NCBI GenBank assembly: GCA_029747585.1
Contig: JAPEVF010000073.1
Span: 1 to 64,000, forward strand
Length of the DNA stretch: 64,000 nucleotides
Origin: Pleurotus djamor
Lineage: Eukaryota > Basidiomycota > Agaricomycetes > Agaricales > Pleurotaceae
Direction of reading: 5' to 3'
A program made the translations under genes and the position numbers. Positions 1-10,740 of this stretch are shown here, in pieces (the first letter of the stretch is position 1; every line of letters starts with the position of its first letter). Below the pieces are notes generated by a model. It was not told the origin of the DNA. It was given only the letters and a program-made list of their open reading frames with translations, and searched no databases.

Positions 1-2480
1 CTGCGCGTTCATGGTGGAATGTTTGTTCCTGGTGGACTTTGGCTTCCTCCACAGCCTGCAGTTGCTCCTGAAGTTCTTGGAACACTTGATCATCTGCTTC
101 AAGGGCTAGGAGCTATTGCGTTAACGTGCATAGCAAGAGGAACCAAGGGGAGCATACTCACACCGCCGTCGGGAAGATGTCGAAACCGCGAAGCCGAGAG
201 CACTAGAAATTAGAGTTAATAGATAATCTTGACAGGCAGGCAGAATGACATCCAACGTACGAGAGCGTTCCGCGATCCTGTCAAAAGCTGTTTCTAGATT
301 ATCCATCTTATTCACCAGTTTCTCGAGCCCGAGACGGCATTCCTTGATAGAACCCAAGGCAATCGCATCGTTACTGGCTCGGGAAAACTGCTCCAAATCA
401 TCTAAGATCTTGAAAACGCCTGTGCGGAAGGAAAAATTAATGACATCACGGCATAAGCAGGCCTGTCATCGAAGTCTGGGCAACTCACCACTTATGTCTT
501 CTCGCTCTAGGGTGTAGGTGACGTCGGCGTTGAGCGCAGAGGTGAAATCCACCGTTGGAACGGGAGTATCCATTCCTCCGACAACGAATGGCAGTTGCCC
601 GTGGACATCGCCACGATATACCTGGCGCCGCTTTTTCTCACTGGCGCTATGGAGAGGAGGGGGTGAGTCACAGGCTCAAGGAACGAAGGGGCGATGACCT
701 GGCTTACGAGAGCTTAGCCATGACTTCAAGGATACTTTGCGCTCTTTGGTTGAAGAACCGGGCTGCATTGGAGTCATCAATAACCAATGAACCAGGTTGA
801 CACGCCCCAAAGTCGACTCACAAAATTCTTTACGCCGCACAATCTCGATGACAGTCGCACCATAAGCGTACAACATATTGTGGAGACGTTGGATATGCGC
901 AAAGCTTGGTTTACTGCGAAACCCAGTCTGTAGGAGGGTGAGAGCCGGGGGGATCTGGATCAAGTCATTGTTCAACGCCCCAATTTGTTGGAGAAGACTG
1001 ATGCAGTGCTCCGTGTACGCATTCTTTGCTGTAAATGTGAGTATGCATGATGACATTGATGCAAACATCACTGGGGCTCACCTTGGAGTCGGCCATGAAC
1101 GCAACCTCATTACGGAGCGCGTTGTCCAGCTGCTTCAGGTCTGAGACACTATGTTAGTTACTGTGAGGAGACGGATAAATTGATGACCCACTCTGAAGTA
1201 CTACATCCGTATTCGCTGCTGGAGCTACAGAAAGCCTGTTGGGTTATATACTGGGCCGTGCAAAGGAAACAACTCACCTTCTAGCTGCCTCACCGCGTCC
1301 GCTATTTGTGATAGGATACCCTGAGTTCTACGAACGGAATCCTCGGCCTCCTGGAGTACTCTACCCAAACTCGGAATGAGACCACGATACGAGAGGACCC
1401 CACGTTCAACGTACTGCACAGAACCGACATATGTTCGAACGTTTGCGGCACCTTCTTGGAGAGAGCCAACGGCCTGTTCCGTCTCGTTGAACTTGTTCCG
1501 CATTTCCTCTTGCAAAACATCAACGAACTTGTTCAGTTGTATTTTTAGAACATACCATGAGTCCGAGCGCAGCTTCCTGAGACTTGCTTCATCTTCGTGT
1601 ACATGACATAATCGCCCAAGGTGCGAGGTTTCCCCCCGCTTTGTATGGCACCGCGCATGTTCTCCGACAGAAAGTCGCTGTGTACTTGAACCCGGCCGAT
1701 TATTTCAAGGTCTGCATCAACTCCAGCAACCAGCGCAGCCTGCTTCTCCAGCTCCTTGCGAGCACCAAGCGAGACGCTCTCAAACGCATCGAGAATGTTG
1801 AGTAGATGGTTATCTAAGCTATTAGACGCGACGCGTATGGCTTCGTGCTGGTAGGTCAGTGAGGTCATGATGGATTCCACATGCTGAACGTGAATGTGGG
1901 CACTCTGCGAGTAGGACTGTGCCAGTTCTGAGGGACGGAAAGGTGGTGTCGCTGCAATTCTATCTGATCTCGAAGTCAGCTCTAGAGGAAGCAGGTATGA
2001 ATATCTTGACGCGCCTTCTATTGGGGGCTCCAGCGGAGGTTCGACATGCAGTTCACGCAGTACTGACTCGATGTCCAAGTCAAGATAGTGCTTGTTGAAT
2101 ACGTATATGGTCTACCCAGAGACTTATTGAGTGATCCCAGCTTGGAGTTATCAACTAGCAAACGCACCTGGTCCTGTGATCCCGCCAGCTCCCTTATGTT
2201 TCCGTTCGTCAATCGTCTACCATCCGACAAGTACGCTAGGACCGCTTCCTGCGCAATGCCAACCTCTTGGTTGATGAACAACTCTAGGCTCCCAATCCTA
2301 TGCGACGAAGTCTGTCTCGATATCCAGTTCGCGGCAAGCACTACTGCGACTCACCGCTCGATATCTCGGAGGGTGGCATTGACCTTCAGGGGGCCCTGTG
2401 AGGAACTAGGAAAGCATGTGAGACACGAAATCACATACTTTGTGTACATGGCCGTTTTCTGCCTGACATATCTGTATCAT
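1..2480 (-). CDS. ATG11: Autophagy scaffold ATG11, left copy, 3' end outside window
   Basis: Atg11 is the scaffold of selective autophagy: it binds cargo receptors and recruits the Atg1 kinase complex at the forming autophagosome. The start codon is at 2480; a 14-codon first exon is followed by a short intron and a second exon starting GPLKVNATLRDIER. Next come the segment AYLSDGRRLTNGNIRELAGS and a long helical region holding HVQHVESIMTSLTYQHEAI. The C-terminal coiled coil lies beyond the window start; its equivalent is in the right-arm copy. The reading frame is cut by many short introns, and I see no clear break. It is transcribed away from the GH7 gene. Identification rests on the ATG11-type C-terminal domain seen in the right copy. 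Confidence 0.85.
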
Positions 2481-3348
2481 TTAAAGGCCACTATCGGAGG
2501 CGGCGGCGTTGGGATGGTGGTTGCAAAAAGTTGTAAAGTAGAACGGTGACGGGCGCTTGAACTCGGCGCAACCCAATTATGGCCTCCTCAACCCCATATC
2601 GGTCACATTACAATTTACAACAATATGAGAAAGCATTTGTGTCGTGCTCTAAGAGGTCTGTCACATGTCATGAAATATCCCAAGAACCAACGTACTCTAT
2701 CTGACTGTCTGCAGCAAATGCAAGTTGCAGTTGGGGGATCCAGCGTACTTAATCCTGCGGCGTCGCGAACCATCTAGAGGACGCGTGTCTACTACTTCCA
2801 AGTTCTTCGACTTTCAACGATTAACGTTTATTTAATCGTTGCCCAGTTCTCACCGCTGTCAGTCGACTCTTGACCTTGGTTAGGACCTCGAACCTTCTGG
2901 ACGATAGGCAGCCTCATCGCAGTTCCACGACCCTTGCAACAGGATAGAGGAGCTACGGTACACTTGTCCCTCGATTAAGCATTCTCGTTTGACCATCGGC
3001 CTCGAGAAGCCATGGAACAAATATAGAATCCTTTCTACTCACTACGACGACGGACCTGGTCCAAACTGCGACATGGAATCAGCTAATCTCCATATTCTTG
3101 TAGATGGTTTTTCCAGCCCAAACGCTTCGACTGAGCCAACATCGAAGTCCCTCAGCTGACTCGCCTTTGTCGCGTTCCTTTTCTTGACCAGGCACTCTAC
3201 ACATCTCAATTCGCCGACACCCTGAAACGGACAATCTCCGGACCTGCATTACCTGCAGGAGAACGTAGTTCTCTACTGCCCGAACGGAATCAAATAAAAT
3301 CAGGTTCTTCTCTCCTGATAGGTGTGGAGATACGCAACCCCCGCCATC
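2481..3348. other. Intergenic region between ATG11 and GH7-like gene
   Basis: Divergent promoters of ATG11 (minus) and the GH7-like gene (plus). The 250 bases next to the GH7 start match the right arm. The remainder (about 2,540-3,080) does not align visibly with the right-arm equivalent. No credible coding region. Confidence 0.6.
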
Positions 3349-4775
3349 ATGATACTTCTTCACTATGTACTTCTTGGTCTCTCTCTGGCGACCACAGCGT
3401 ATACTCAGCAACTCGGAACGGTCATTGCAGAAAACCATCCCCTCCTCGCCATCAAGCAATGTTTCCCCGGCTCGAACTGCCAGACGGTGCAGAAATCTGT
3501 CGTTCTTGATGCTAGTTGGCGATGGACCCATCTGACGTCGGGTTACACCAATTGCTATGAAGGGAATGAGTGGTCTCCGATCTGCGCCAATAACCCCGTT
3601 GGTTGCGCCCAACTGTGCGCTATCGATGGCGCAGATTATGCGGCCGAGTTTGGTGTTACAACTCACGCAGCGAGTATTAACCTCAAATTCGTTACACCGC
3701 ATCCATGGGGATACAACGTTGGCTCCAGAGTCTTCCTCCTGGCGGATAACACAAATTACGAGATGTTCAAGTTAGCGAACAGAGAGTTTTCGTTTGAGGT
3801 GGACTTGGTGGATATGCCCTGTGGGGTCAAGGCTTCGATCTACTTTGTCGATATGCAGCAAGACGGCGGCATTTCGAGCTTCCCAAATAACAAAGCTGGA
3901 GCCCAATATGGGACGGGGTATTGTGACTCCCAGTGTCCTCGAAATATCAAATGGATTGATGGAGAGGTATGTCCATGGTTCATCTCTTCAGCATAGAGCG
4001 TCATTACTCATTCTCCGATCAGGCGAACTCTGTGAACTGGATCCCATATTCAGGTTCGAAAGGCAAAGGTCATTACGGTAGTTGCTGCCGGGAAATGGAC
4101 CTATTCCATGGAAACGGGCACGCTCATCTTTGGTCTGCCCATCCTTGTCCATCAGACACTCCTCAACGTTGTGCGGGCGAGTTTGATTGTGGGGATCGCC
4201 CGGACTATACTCTCAATAGTGACTGTGACAAAGATGGCTGCGCGTTCAATGCATACCGCCTCGGGAATCCCTCTTTCTTTGGCCCTGGTCCAGGTCATAC
4301 CATCGATACCACTCTGCCTTTTACGGTTACTACGCAATTCATCACAGAAGATGGTACGGACGATAGCATTGTCGTTGAGATCCGTCGTTACTACAAACAA
4401 TTCGGCGTCGTCATCCCCGCTCCTTCCACCAGTATCACCCCTCCGCCGTCGTCTGGCATGTCCACATTCGGGCCTTTCGACTCCATCACGGATCAGTACT
4501 GCCACGACGTTAAGCAAGTCTTCGATGAGCCGGATGTATGGGATGGTGCTGGTGGCTTGCAGCATACTGTCATTCCCCAGGGACCAGATGTTGGCAAGGT
4601 TCTGGTCATGAGCATTGATGACGATTATGATCGTCATTTAGACTGGCTCGAAACGGATCCTCATGGACCTTGTCCTTCGGGCTCTGGTGACCCTGGTGAG
4701 GTTGAACTCGTCAGCCCGACTGCTCAAGTGCGTTTCTCCGACCTTAGATTCGGCCCGATTGGGTCCACAAATTGA
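3349..4775 (+). CDS. GH7-family secreted protein with altered catalytic triad, left copy
   Basis: Related to fungal GH7 cellobiohydrolases and endoglucanases, which cleave cellulose outside the cell. A signal peptide is followed by QQLGT, a typical GH7 mature start. Family landmarks are FEVDLVDMPCGVKASIYFV, NKAGAQYGTGYCDSQCPR and the C-terminal VRFSDLRFGPIGSTN. One intron (3967-4022) follows codon 206. The GH7 catalytic motif is E-x-D-x-x-E; here it reads E230-M-D232-L-F-H235, so the acid/base Glu is His. The region that usually has a Trp-Asp-Asp substrate platform reads MSIDDDYDRHLDWLET. There is no cellulose-binding module. The start at 3349 gives a clean signal peptide. It may be inactive, a binding protein, or an enzyme of changed mechanism. 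Its 3' end converges with the transcription factor gene. Confidence 0.88.
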
Positions 4776-5145
4776 GAGACCGCCGTATGTCATCGTTCAC
4801 NTTTTACTTCGTGTGTTTTCGAGTGTATAAATGTGGTTTTGTGTATATAATTCAGAATATCGATGAGTTTGAGAGGCCCACAGTGGCGGACAAGGCTTCT
4901 AATCCGATTATTTGACTTGATGAAACTACCCTTCCCAAGAGGAAGAGTCGATCGGTCTCATCGGAGAGCATGGAGGTGAGAGATGTTGCTGGCTTAGCGT
5001 ACCACCATACTGAGGCTGCGTCCCTGCTAGTAACACTACCAAGGTCTGAATTAGTCGTCCGCCTCTATGAGTGGAGAGTGTCACGTAGTATATCTAGAGT
5101 ATGCTATGGGAATAAGAAAAACGTGCAAAGACCAGGAAGTCTGGT
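4776..5145. other. Convergent 3' intergenic region
   Basis: Shared downstream region of the GH7-like gene (plus) and the transcription factor (minus). It has an ambiguous base at 4801 that is an extra position compared with the right arm. No gene seen. Confidence 0.6.
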
Positions 5146-7341
5146 CTACGGTGCAATGCTGGCGTAGGCAATCTGGACTTTCGTCAGTTCCATGCCTGCA
5201 AACCATAAGTCAGTCCACCAGGGGTAGGAAGCAAGAGCCTTGGGGCTTACCCATGTATGGTGAATCTTGTGCGAAGGCACCCATAACGGAGATCGCGGTC
5301 TCNATGATACGACCAAGTTGAACTTCTCTCTCGGAAACATCAGGAAGAAGCGAGAGTTCTCTGGCCGTTCGGAGCCGGGCGATCTCGTCTAAAATTACTT
5401 GACACGCTAACGGCCATAAGGACTACAGACCGAACGGTGAGAAGGAAGTTCGCAACACGAGGCAGAAAACGTACCGCCATGATCGGATTAATGACTCGAA
5501 GTTCGAGGATAATCGGGTCATTTGAGAAGTGTATCAAGATCTCCGCTGCTGTGAGACATCGTTGCCGAGACCATGCATTCGGCTGCATGAACAGTGAATG
5601 AAGCTTGATTACTGTCGCATTAGCTAGAGCATGTGCCACTACAACCAAACGACTAAGTGAGAAGTTGGTGTTGCGTATTTGTCCGAGAGTAGGGAGATGA
5701 GCTCGAATATTCTCAGCCAGGAGATCAAGTGTGTGGATTTCTGCTGTCATCTCTGAGGGATTGGTCTGCGAACCTAAATATAGAAGGTGTCAGGACGGTC
5801 TTGGTCGAGCAACAAATCGAGCACTTCACCAGATAAATAATCAAAGGCGATGGCAGCGCTTCTTTGGTACAGAAGGGCAGCCTTGGAAAGGAGGGCGGGA
5901 AGCGTCAAGCCAGAAGGCCCTCCGTCCTCGCCGTTGACAAGGAGGTTGTGAACCATGTTACGGCCCTGAACATTTTCCAGTGGTTCAGGGTTATCCTACA
6001 GCAAAGTGCAATGGTGAGGGACACAACAATTACACGAAGAAAAAAACCAACGGCTATTGTACTCCAAGGAACGTTTACTGGGAGAGTGACATCAAAGGCG
6101 AATGAGATAGGTGCTCCAAGTGCAGCCGACCAAAAATTATGAAGAGTAAAAACGGTCCAAAAGGCGGAAATTCGTTCCCCAAGTTCAATACTGTCTCTCG
6201 CGGGCTCAAGGACCGGTTGCACACTATCTTCTCCATTATGAACGGGGGCGGACTCCAAGGTGTAGGTGATAAGTTCCACCCTATGCAGTCCACAAGCGAC
6301 GGCTAGAGTACAGACACTGCTCGCATGGTGCCTAGCTTCGAGAAGCCGTCCATTACGGAAGAAGTAATTGGCCAGAAGAACCCCCGCCTGGAGCCTGTGC
6401 ATGATGCGAAGTGGGTGATCGCCTAACGTGGCGGTCGAGATTAACTGTAACGTAGATGTCAGAAACGTCGTTTCTTGTTCGGATCCGCCATCATGTCGGG
6501 ATATGGCCTGCCCAATGAGGTAAACCGCGCTGAGCAATGCGGGGGTTGGGCGAGAGGGATCACCTAGAGGTAAAGGGTGGAGAGCAGCTCGTTTAAACCG
6601 TTCCGGGTCTAAGAAAAATCCAAATTCGGTAGCATGGTTGAGAAAGGTATCAAGCCTAGTGCCTGATCAATGCAAATTATTTACGGCTTCCCTGAAATTG
6701 GACGCACAATATCTGCAATTGAGGGGCCGATGGAACCTAATAAGGTAGAAATGTATCAGCGAACCGTTCATGGCTTTAGGCATCAAGTCTTTGTCATTAT
6801 GGATACCTCTAACTGTCCCTGACTAGCAATAGCCGTATGTGTGGACTGTAAACCTAATTGAGGGTACTTAGTAGATGGCATTGACGCCGCTAAAAAGCCA
6901 CATACTTGCGGGAGCACCTGACATCGAAGCGGGAGGTGATTGTATTCGTATCTCTGGAGTTGTACTGGGTCCGGCTTCTGCGTGGCCCGTCTGCTCTAAT
7001 CGTTGAATCCGACCCTCAAGTTCAGAGACGGTGTCTTCTAGAACTTGGTTTTTGGATCTGACAGGATCCTGGTAGTCGCATGGTCCTTGGGGCTTGGTTG
7101 CGCGGGAACATTGTCCGCAGATAGGCCGAGCACCATCACAACGCTGAATGCGTAATGAGCGGGCTGGTCTATCTTCGTGGGGGAAGGGGATTAACCTACA
7201 ATCTTCCGTCTTCTGTGACAAGCATATGTTTGTGAGGCGACGTCCTTAACGAGTTGTTGAAACGTCTTACCTGCAATTCGAGCATGCTTGACCTCTGAGT
7301 AGATGAGAAGACGCTTTGCGTCCAAACGAAGACGAAGACAT
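5146..7341 (-). CDS. Zn2Cys6 fungal transcription factor, left copy
   Basis: Predicted nuclear DNA-binding regulator. Exon 1 (start 7341) encodes a Ser-rich N-terminus and GQACSNCR; a tiny second exon gives RRKI, and the third exon continues RCDGARPICGQCSRATKPQG. Together they form one binuclear zinc cluster with six cysteines. A coiled-coil dimerisation stretch (LEDTVSELEGRIQRLEQ) follows. The middle and C-terminal exons form the helical domain of fungal-specific factors, for example HPLRIMHRLQAGVLLANYFF and ISAFWTVFTLHNFWSAALG. A large intron (about 6656-6905, 250 nt) lies between the coiled coil and the middle domain. An ambiguous base at 5303 matches C in the other copy. Targets are unknown; neighbours are GH7-like and mL59 genes. 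Confidence 0.85.
6670..6822 (+). other. Antisense ORF inside the large intron of the transcription factor
   Basis: Fifty codons from ATG to TGA lie on the strand opposite to the host gene, wholly inside its 250-nt intron. A related frame occurs in the right arm (within 54,954-55,139, minus). Both end with HQVFVIMDTSNCP-like residues and share RTISAIEG and QRTVHGF. About five of the last 42 residues differ and the upstream part has an indel. I do not recognise it. It could be a relic of an inserted gene fragment or chance. Confidence 0.25.
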
Positions 7342-8200
7342 TTGAAATCTGATGTTCCCTGTGGGCGTTGAGATGACGGAGCACCTAGCCTAGACTTATA
7401 TACCTATCCTCATAATAAGTTATGTTTGGCTGTAGCTTTGGTATCGACCTCGGCGGTGAGTCATTTCGTTGAAACCAACAAACTCCACGACCGGCCACCA
7501 GGAACCGCAGAGCATGATGGCGTCGCAAATCTTCGATAGTGGAAAAAGCAACGAAAGATTGAGAAGGTCTCCGAAAGCCGAGCAAAATCTGTTCGGGGAA
7601 TGGGTCCTTGTCAAGGATGACGAAATCGACTTTGCATATAGGCTGTAAGGAACTTCCAGTAGCCCAAGCGCCCATGAATGAAAGGTCTACTGTGGGCGCC
7701 GACCGTCCTTCCTGCACGCATGCCCGTTCGCCGGTTCGTTCCGATCAGGCATCAAGGAAAAGACGGAATCTTTGTGAAATCACCAAAAGTTTTGAGATTG
7801 GAACTCTAACCACGATCTCACGAGAGAGTCTACACCGGAAGACGTGAGTATTGAACTTCCAGTCGACTTGAACCATTGGACAGCGCAGCCCTTGTCAAAA
7901 CTGCGGGACAATCCCGTTTCGACCGGCAGGAATCTCGCTCATTCACTTCCACCGCGATATAACTTTGCGTGGAGCCGCTCAAATTCGACTGGCCAAGGGT
8001 ATATCCTTGTCACAGCTCTGTCATTACGTGAGGGGCTTGACAATAGATGGGGTACGTCGACATGATGGTGTAAGAGGTAGAGAAGAGTCCAAGGCTACCG
8101 CTGATTAAGAAACGAGTGACCTGGAAAGACGGGTGCGTGAGTAAGCGTATGACGCTAACGAATACGATAGGGTAGATGCCAGGAATAAATCTAACCAGAA
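7342..8200. other. Intergenic region upstream of transcription factor
   Basis: About 860 bases between the transcription factor promoter and the mL59 stop. A minus-strand frame at 7385-7717 is partly kept in the right arm, but many changes alter residues and its end differs. I treat this as promoter sequence, not a gene. Confidence 0.55.
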
Positions 8201-8895
8201 CTAGAACGGAAGCTTTGGAGCTTTAGCAGAACGAGCAGGCTTAAGTGGGTTAGGTTTGCGTCGATGGTAATACTGTGGACGCGCGTTAGTCATGTAGGTA
8301 CGAAGTCTTCGGAGGAGCTGTTACTCACAGCTTTGTAGTTGGCGACGCGTTTAGCCATATCGCGCAGTAGTACGTTCCTCTTTTTCGTCCTAGCTTCCTT
8401 CACCCTCTCCCACTTGTGGCCCTTGAACATGCGCTTCTTGGCGGCGTAAAGTCGGTTGCCGACTTGCGAACCAGGTACGTCCTTGTCTCCAGTCTTACCA
8501 ATCCATTCGACAGGTGACAACCAAGCGTCCTCTTGCGCAGCGTCTTCTGTTAACAGCGCCGAAGATTTCTCAGCGCCTGGCTGAGTCTCGCCGAGGTTGG
8601 GACGCGTTAGCGATTCGGCGGCATGTATATGGGTACTTTTTGGACCGGAAGGTAGCAGATGAAGTGTATTTGACGCTTTTGCTTGCTTTATGAGGTCTGC
8701 CTGTCTCCGAAGAGAAATTTTGGCAGGGTGCCATCGGCCAGTATTCGAGTTGAACTGGGGTAAAAATGGATTCGGAATGGCCTTAGAGGCGGAAGTCTGG
8801 GTGTCGTTTAATGGTCCAAACCGCGCGACATGACTTTGAAGACCCTTGAGCTGTTGTAGTCGAAACTTTTTGAGGCACTGGACCGCGGCCGACAT
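8201..8895 (-). CDS. Mitochondrial large ribosomal subunit protein mL59, left copy
   Basis: Structural protein of the fungal mitochondrial 54S subunit (mL59, called MRPL25 in yeast). Conserved features are NPFLPQFNSNTGRWHPAKIS followed by LRRQADLIKQAK, then LHLLPSGPK near the middle. A basic C-terminal half includes AAKKRMFKGHKWERVKEAR and KKRNVLLRDMAKRVANYK. One intron near 8320 separates the last exon, which reads YYHRRKPNPLKPARSAKAPK and ends at the TAG at 8201. The N-terminus (MSAAVQCLKKFRLQQ) is basic, as expected for mitochondrial import. Length about 210 residues. It is a housekeeping gene that should be single copy, so its presence in both arms bears on whether the repeat is real. Confidence 0.85.
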
Positions 8896-9168
8896 CGAGG
8901 CAGACGGTGGTGGGGGGAATTAGGAAAGTGGCGGAGTGCTGACTAATACGTGGTCCTATGGCAGGCCCCTGTCTCGGCGCAACTTGGGACACTTGGTAAG
9001 ACTTGGTAGCACATCTGAACATCTTACCAATTTCTGTGGCCTGCGATGATATATGGGACACTCATAGTTTCTCTCTTATGCGAATTCAAGCCAAACGACC
9101 TCAAGGGTCAGGAATTTTCGGCCTCAAGAATGTATCTCGACTCTCTGTGCGATCAAATTACAACGCAA

Positions 9169-9597
9169 CTACGCAGGGCAAGCGGGTGTAGTAGGAGTGC
9201 TACCCCCAGCACTATCAGTTGGGGTCGCTGCACCATCTCCACCACCTGAAGGAGTACCTGCATCACCTCCCGATGCTCCGTCACCTCCAGTGCCCCCACT
9301 ACCACTGCCATCACCTCCAGCTGGTTGGCCTCCGCCCCCTCCGCTTCCGCCACTGGGCTTGAGATTGGCTATGGCTTTCTTAACTTCGGCTTTGATCAGC
9401 TTCTTGATAAATTTTCTGACTCTTCGCCTCCTTCCGTGCGTCATAGCCTCGAAATCTTGGCCAGCAATGTCAGTCTGCCAGGACTTCTCAATCAAGTCGT
9501 CGAGGTTGTCCAGCTTGGTCATATCACCAATCGCTGAAGCCGAAGGCCGTGCCACCACCAGTGTGGTCAGTGCAAGGAGTATGAACGCTGACCGCAT
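9169..9597 (-). CDS. WQDE-family secreted cationic protein 1, left copy
   Basis: Small secreted protein of unknown function, 142 residues, one coding exon. A signal peptide (about 1-16, ending VVARP) is followed by an acidic stretch with EKSWQTD (Trp40), the only member with T-D instead of D-E. Residues about 55-80 form a cationic block: GRRRR, then a helix beginning VRKFIKKLIKAEVKKA with hydrophobic residues every three to four positions. There are 12 Lys/Arg and a single Glu in this block. A long Gly/Ser/Asp/Thr/Pro tail follows. The GRRRR run could be a Kex2-type cleavage site. A TATA box lies upstream on the minus strand (9728-9734). Family membership is clear; an antimicrobial or membrane role is inference. 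Confidence 0.85.
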   Translation of the reverse strand: MRSAFILLALTTLVVARPSASAIGDMTKLDNLDDLIEKSWQTDIAGQDFEAMTHGRRRRVRKFIKKLIKAEVKKAIANLKPSGGSGGGGGQPAGGDGSGSGGTGGDGASGGDAGTPSGGGDGAATPTDSAGGSTPTTPACPA

Positions 9598-10128
9598 ACC
9601 TAGTTTCGGGGTCTAAAAGCTGATCTCTTGTGTTAGTATCTTGCGCAGCTGAGGTACAAGTCGGCCACCTACTCCACTAAGTGAGGGTACAAGAGACCTT
9701 GGAGAGTGATAACCATTTCTTGCTTGAATTTATAGTCGTGATGTTGGGAGCAATATTCGATTTACCCGCGCTTTCGCATCTAGAAGTGATCTAAGGTAGC
9801 TTCATGGCGCCACCTTCTTCAATCTACGATATGTAGTGTGAGTTATCATCCAGCGCATCAGTGGATTGAAGCGCCAAACAAGCTGCTTGATAACTGTGAA
9901 CCAACTACTTCACCGTGACTCGTTCACATCCTATGTCCATAATATCCCAACGAGACAGCAGTCATGCCCAGAACTTCCTCGATCACAGACATGGAGACGA
10001 GAAGCATGATCTCGAGACTAACTGTGAATCATCACGGGAAGGTGATCAAGCCCAACGCGATATCACATATTCAATTGACCTGGAACTGTTACACGCTTGT
10101 ACTCTACTATCCGGTCAGCTCTGACACT
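9598..10128. other. Promoter of WQDE protein 1 and 3' region of protein 2
   Basis: Holds the leader and TATA box (9728-9734, minus strand) of WQDE gene 1. The leader has an intron-like segment with an ACTAAC branch site and a CTTTTAG acceptor just before the start codon. The rest is non-coding. Confidence 0.6.
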
Positions 10129-10740
10129 TCACGCGCTAGCAGCAGGGGTGGGATCTGTGCTAGGTGAGTCGCTTGGCCCTCCAGCAGGATCACTGGCAGT
10201 AGGTGTAGGATCGTTAGGGTTGGTCGCCGTATCAGTAGGGGGAGGAGTGGGGTCAGTTCCAACGTCAGTTCCAGGGTTTCCATCGCCAGTAGAGGGCTGG
10301 CTGGTTGGGACTGGAACTGGGATCGGGATCGGAATTGGGAGGGGTACTGGAAATACCCCTCTCCCATTGGGACCGATCCCGCGAATGGCCCTCCTCACAG
10401 CCCTCCTAATTTCCCTCCTAACTACCTGTCGAATGATTCTTCGGACGTGGCGACGGATGGCGTGCCTAACAGCTCTTCGAACGTAGTGTCTGATACCGGC
10501 CCTGATCGCAGGACGCCGTCTGACGAGGATGATGAGCTCTTTGCTATTCATTTCATCTTGCCAGGCTTGTTCAATTTCGTCGTTGGCGTCCGCATTCAAG
10601 GAAAACCCAGATAACGCGTCAAGACTATCGGCGTTGTCGATGCTGTCTGTGACCGCGCCGAAATTATGGTCATCTTGAGTAGGGATGGCTACAACGAGAC
10701 CTAGAATGATGGCCAACAAGATGAGAACTGTAGAACGCAT
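10129..10740 (-). CDS. WQDE-family secreted Arg-rich protein 2, left copy
   Basis: Secreted protein of 203 residues, one coding exon. After the signal peptide (about 1-19, ending VVAIP) comes an acidic region rich in Asp, then EQAWQDE (Trp60). Residues about 74-123 form a remarkable helix with about 20 Arg in 50 residues and one Glu. Its pattern is Arg pairs alternating with Ala/Ile/Val pairs, for example HYVRRAVRHAIRRHVRR. Then comes a run of Pro alternating with Val/Ile/Leu (about 130-146), and a Pro/Thr/Asp/Ser tail. The helix is protamine-like in charge but amphipathic. Possible roles are membrane attack, nucleic-acid binding or a structural function; none is shown by the sequence. Confidence 0.85.
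   Translation of the reverse strand: MRSTVLILLAIILGLVVAIPTQDDHNFGAVTDSIDNADSLDALSGFSLNADANDEIEQAWQDEMNSKELIILVRRRPAIRAGIRHYVRRAVRHAIRRHVRRIIRQVVRREIRRAVRRAIRGIGPNGRGVFPVPLPIPIPIPVPVPTSQPSTGDGNPGTDVGTDPTPPPTDTATNPNDPTPTASDPAGGPSDSPSTDPTPAASA

Noticed and set aside
7385..7717. 110-codon minus-strand frame upstream of the transcription factor, partly kept in the right arm
   Set aside because: Many differences between arms change residues and the C-terminal end differs; no signal, domain or splice evidence. Better explained as promoter sequence.
9197..9616. Plus-strand Pro/Ser-rich frames opposite the WQDE tails (also at 11,828 and 15,004)
   Set aside because: They are the antisense of Gly/Ser/Pro-rich low-complexity coding sequence; the sense frame has the signal peptide and conserved motif.
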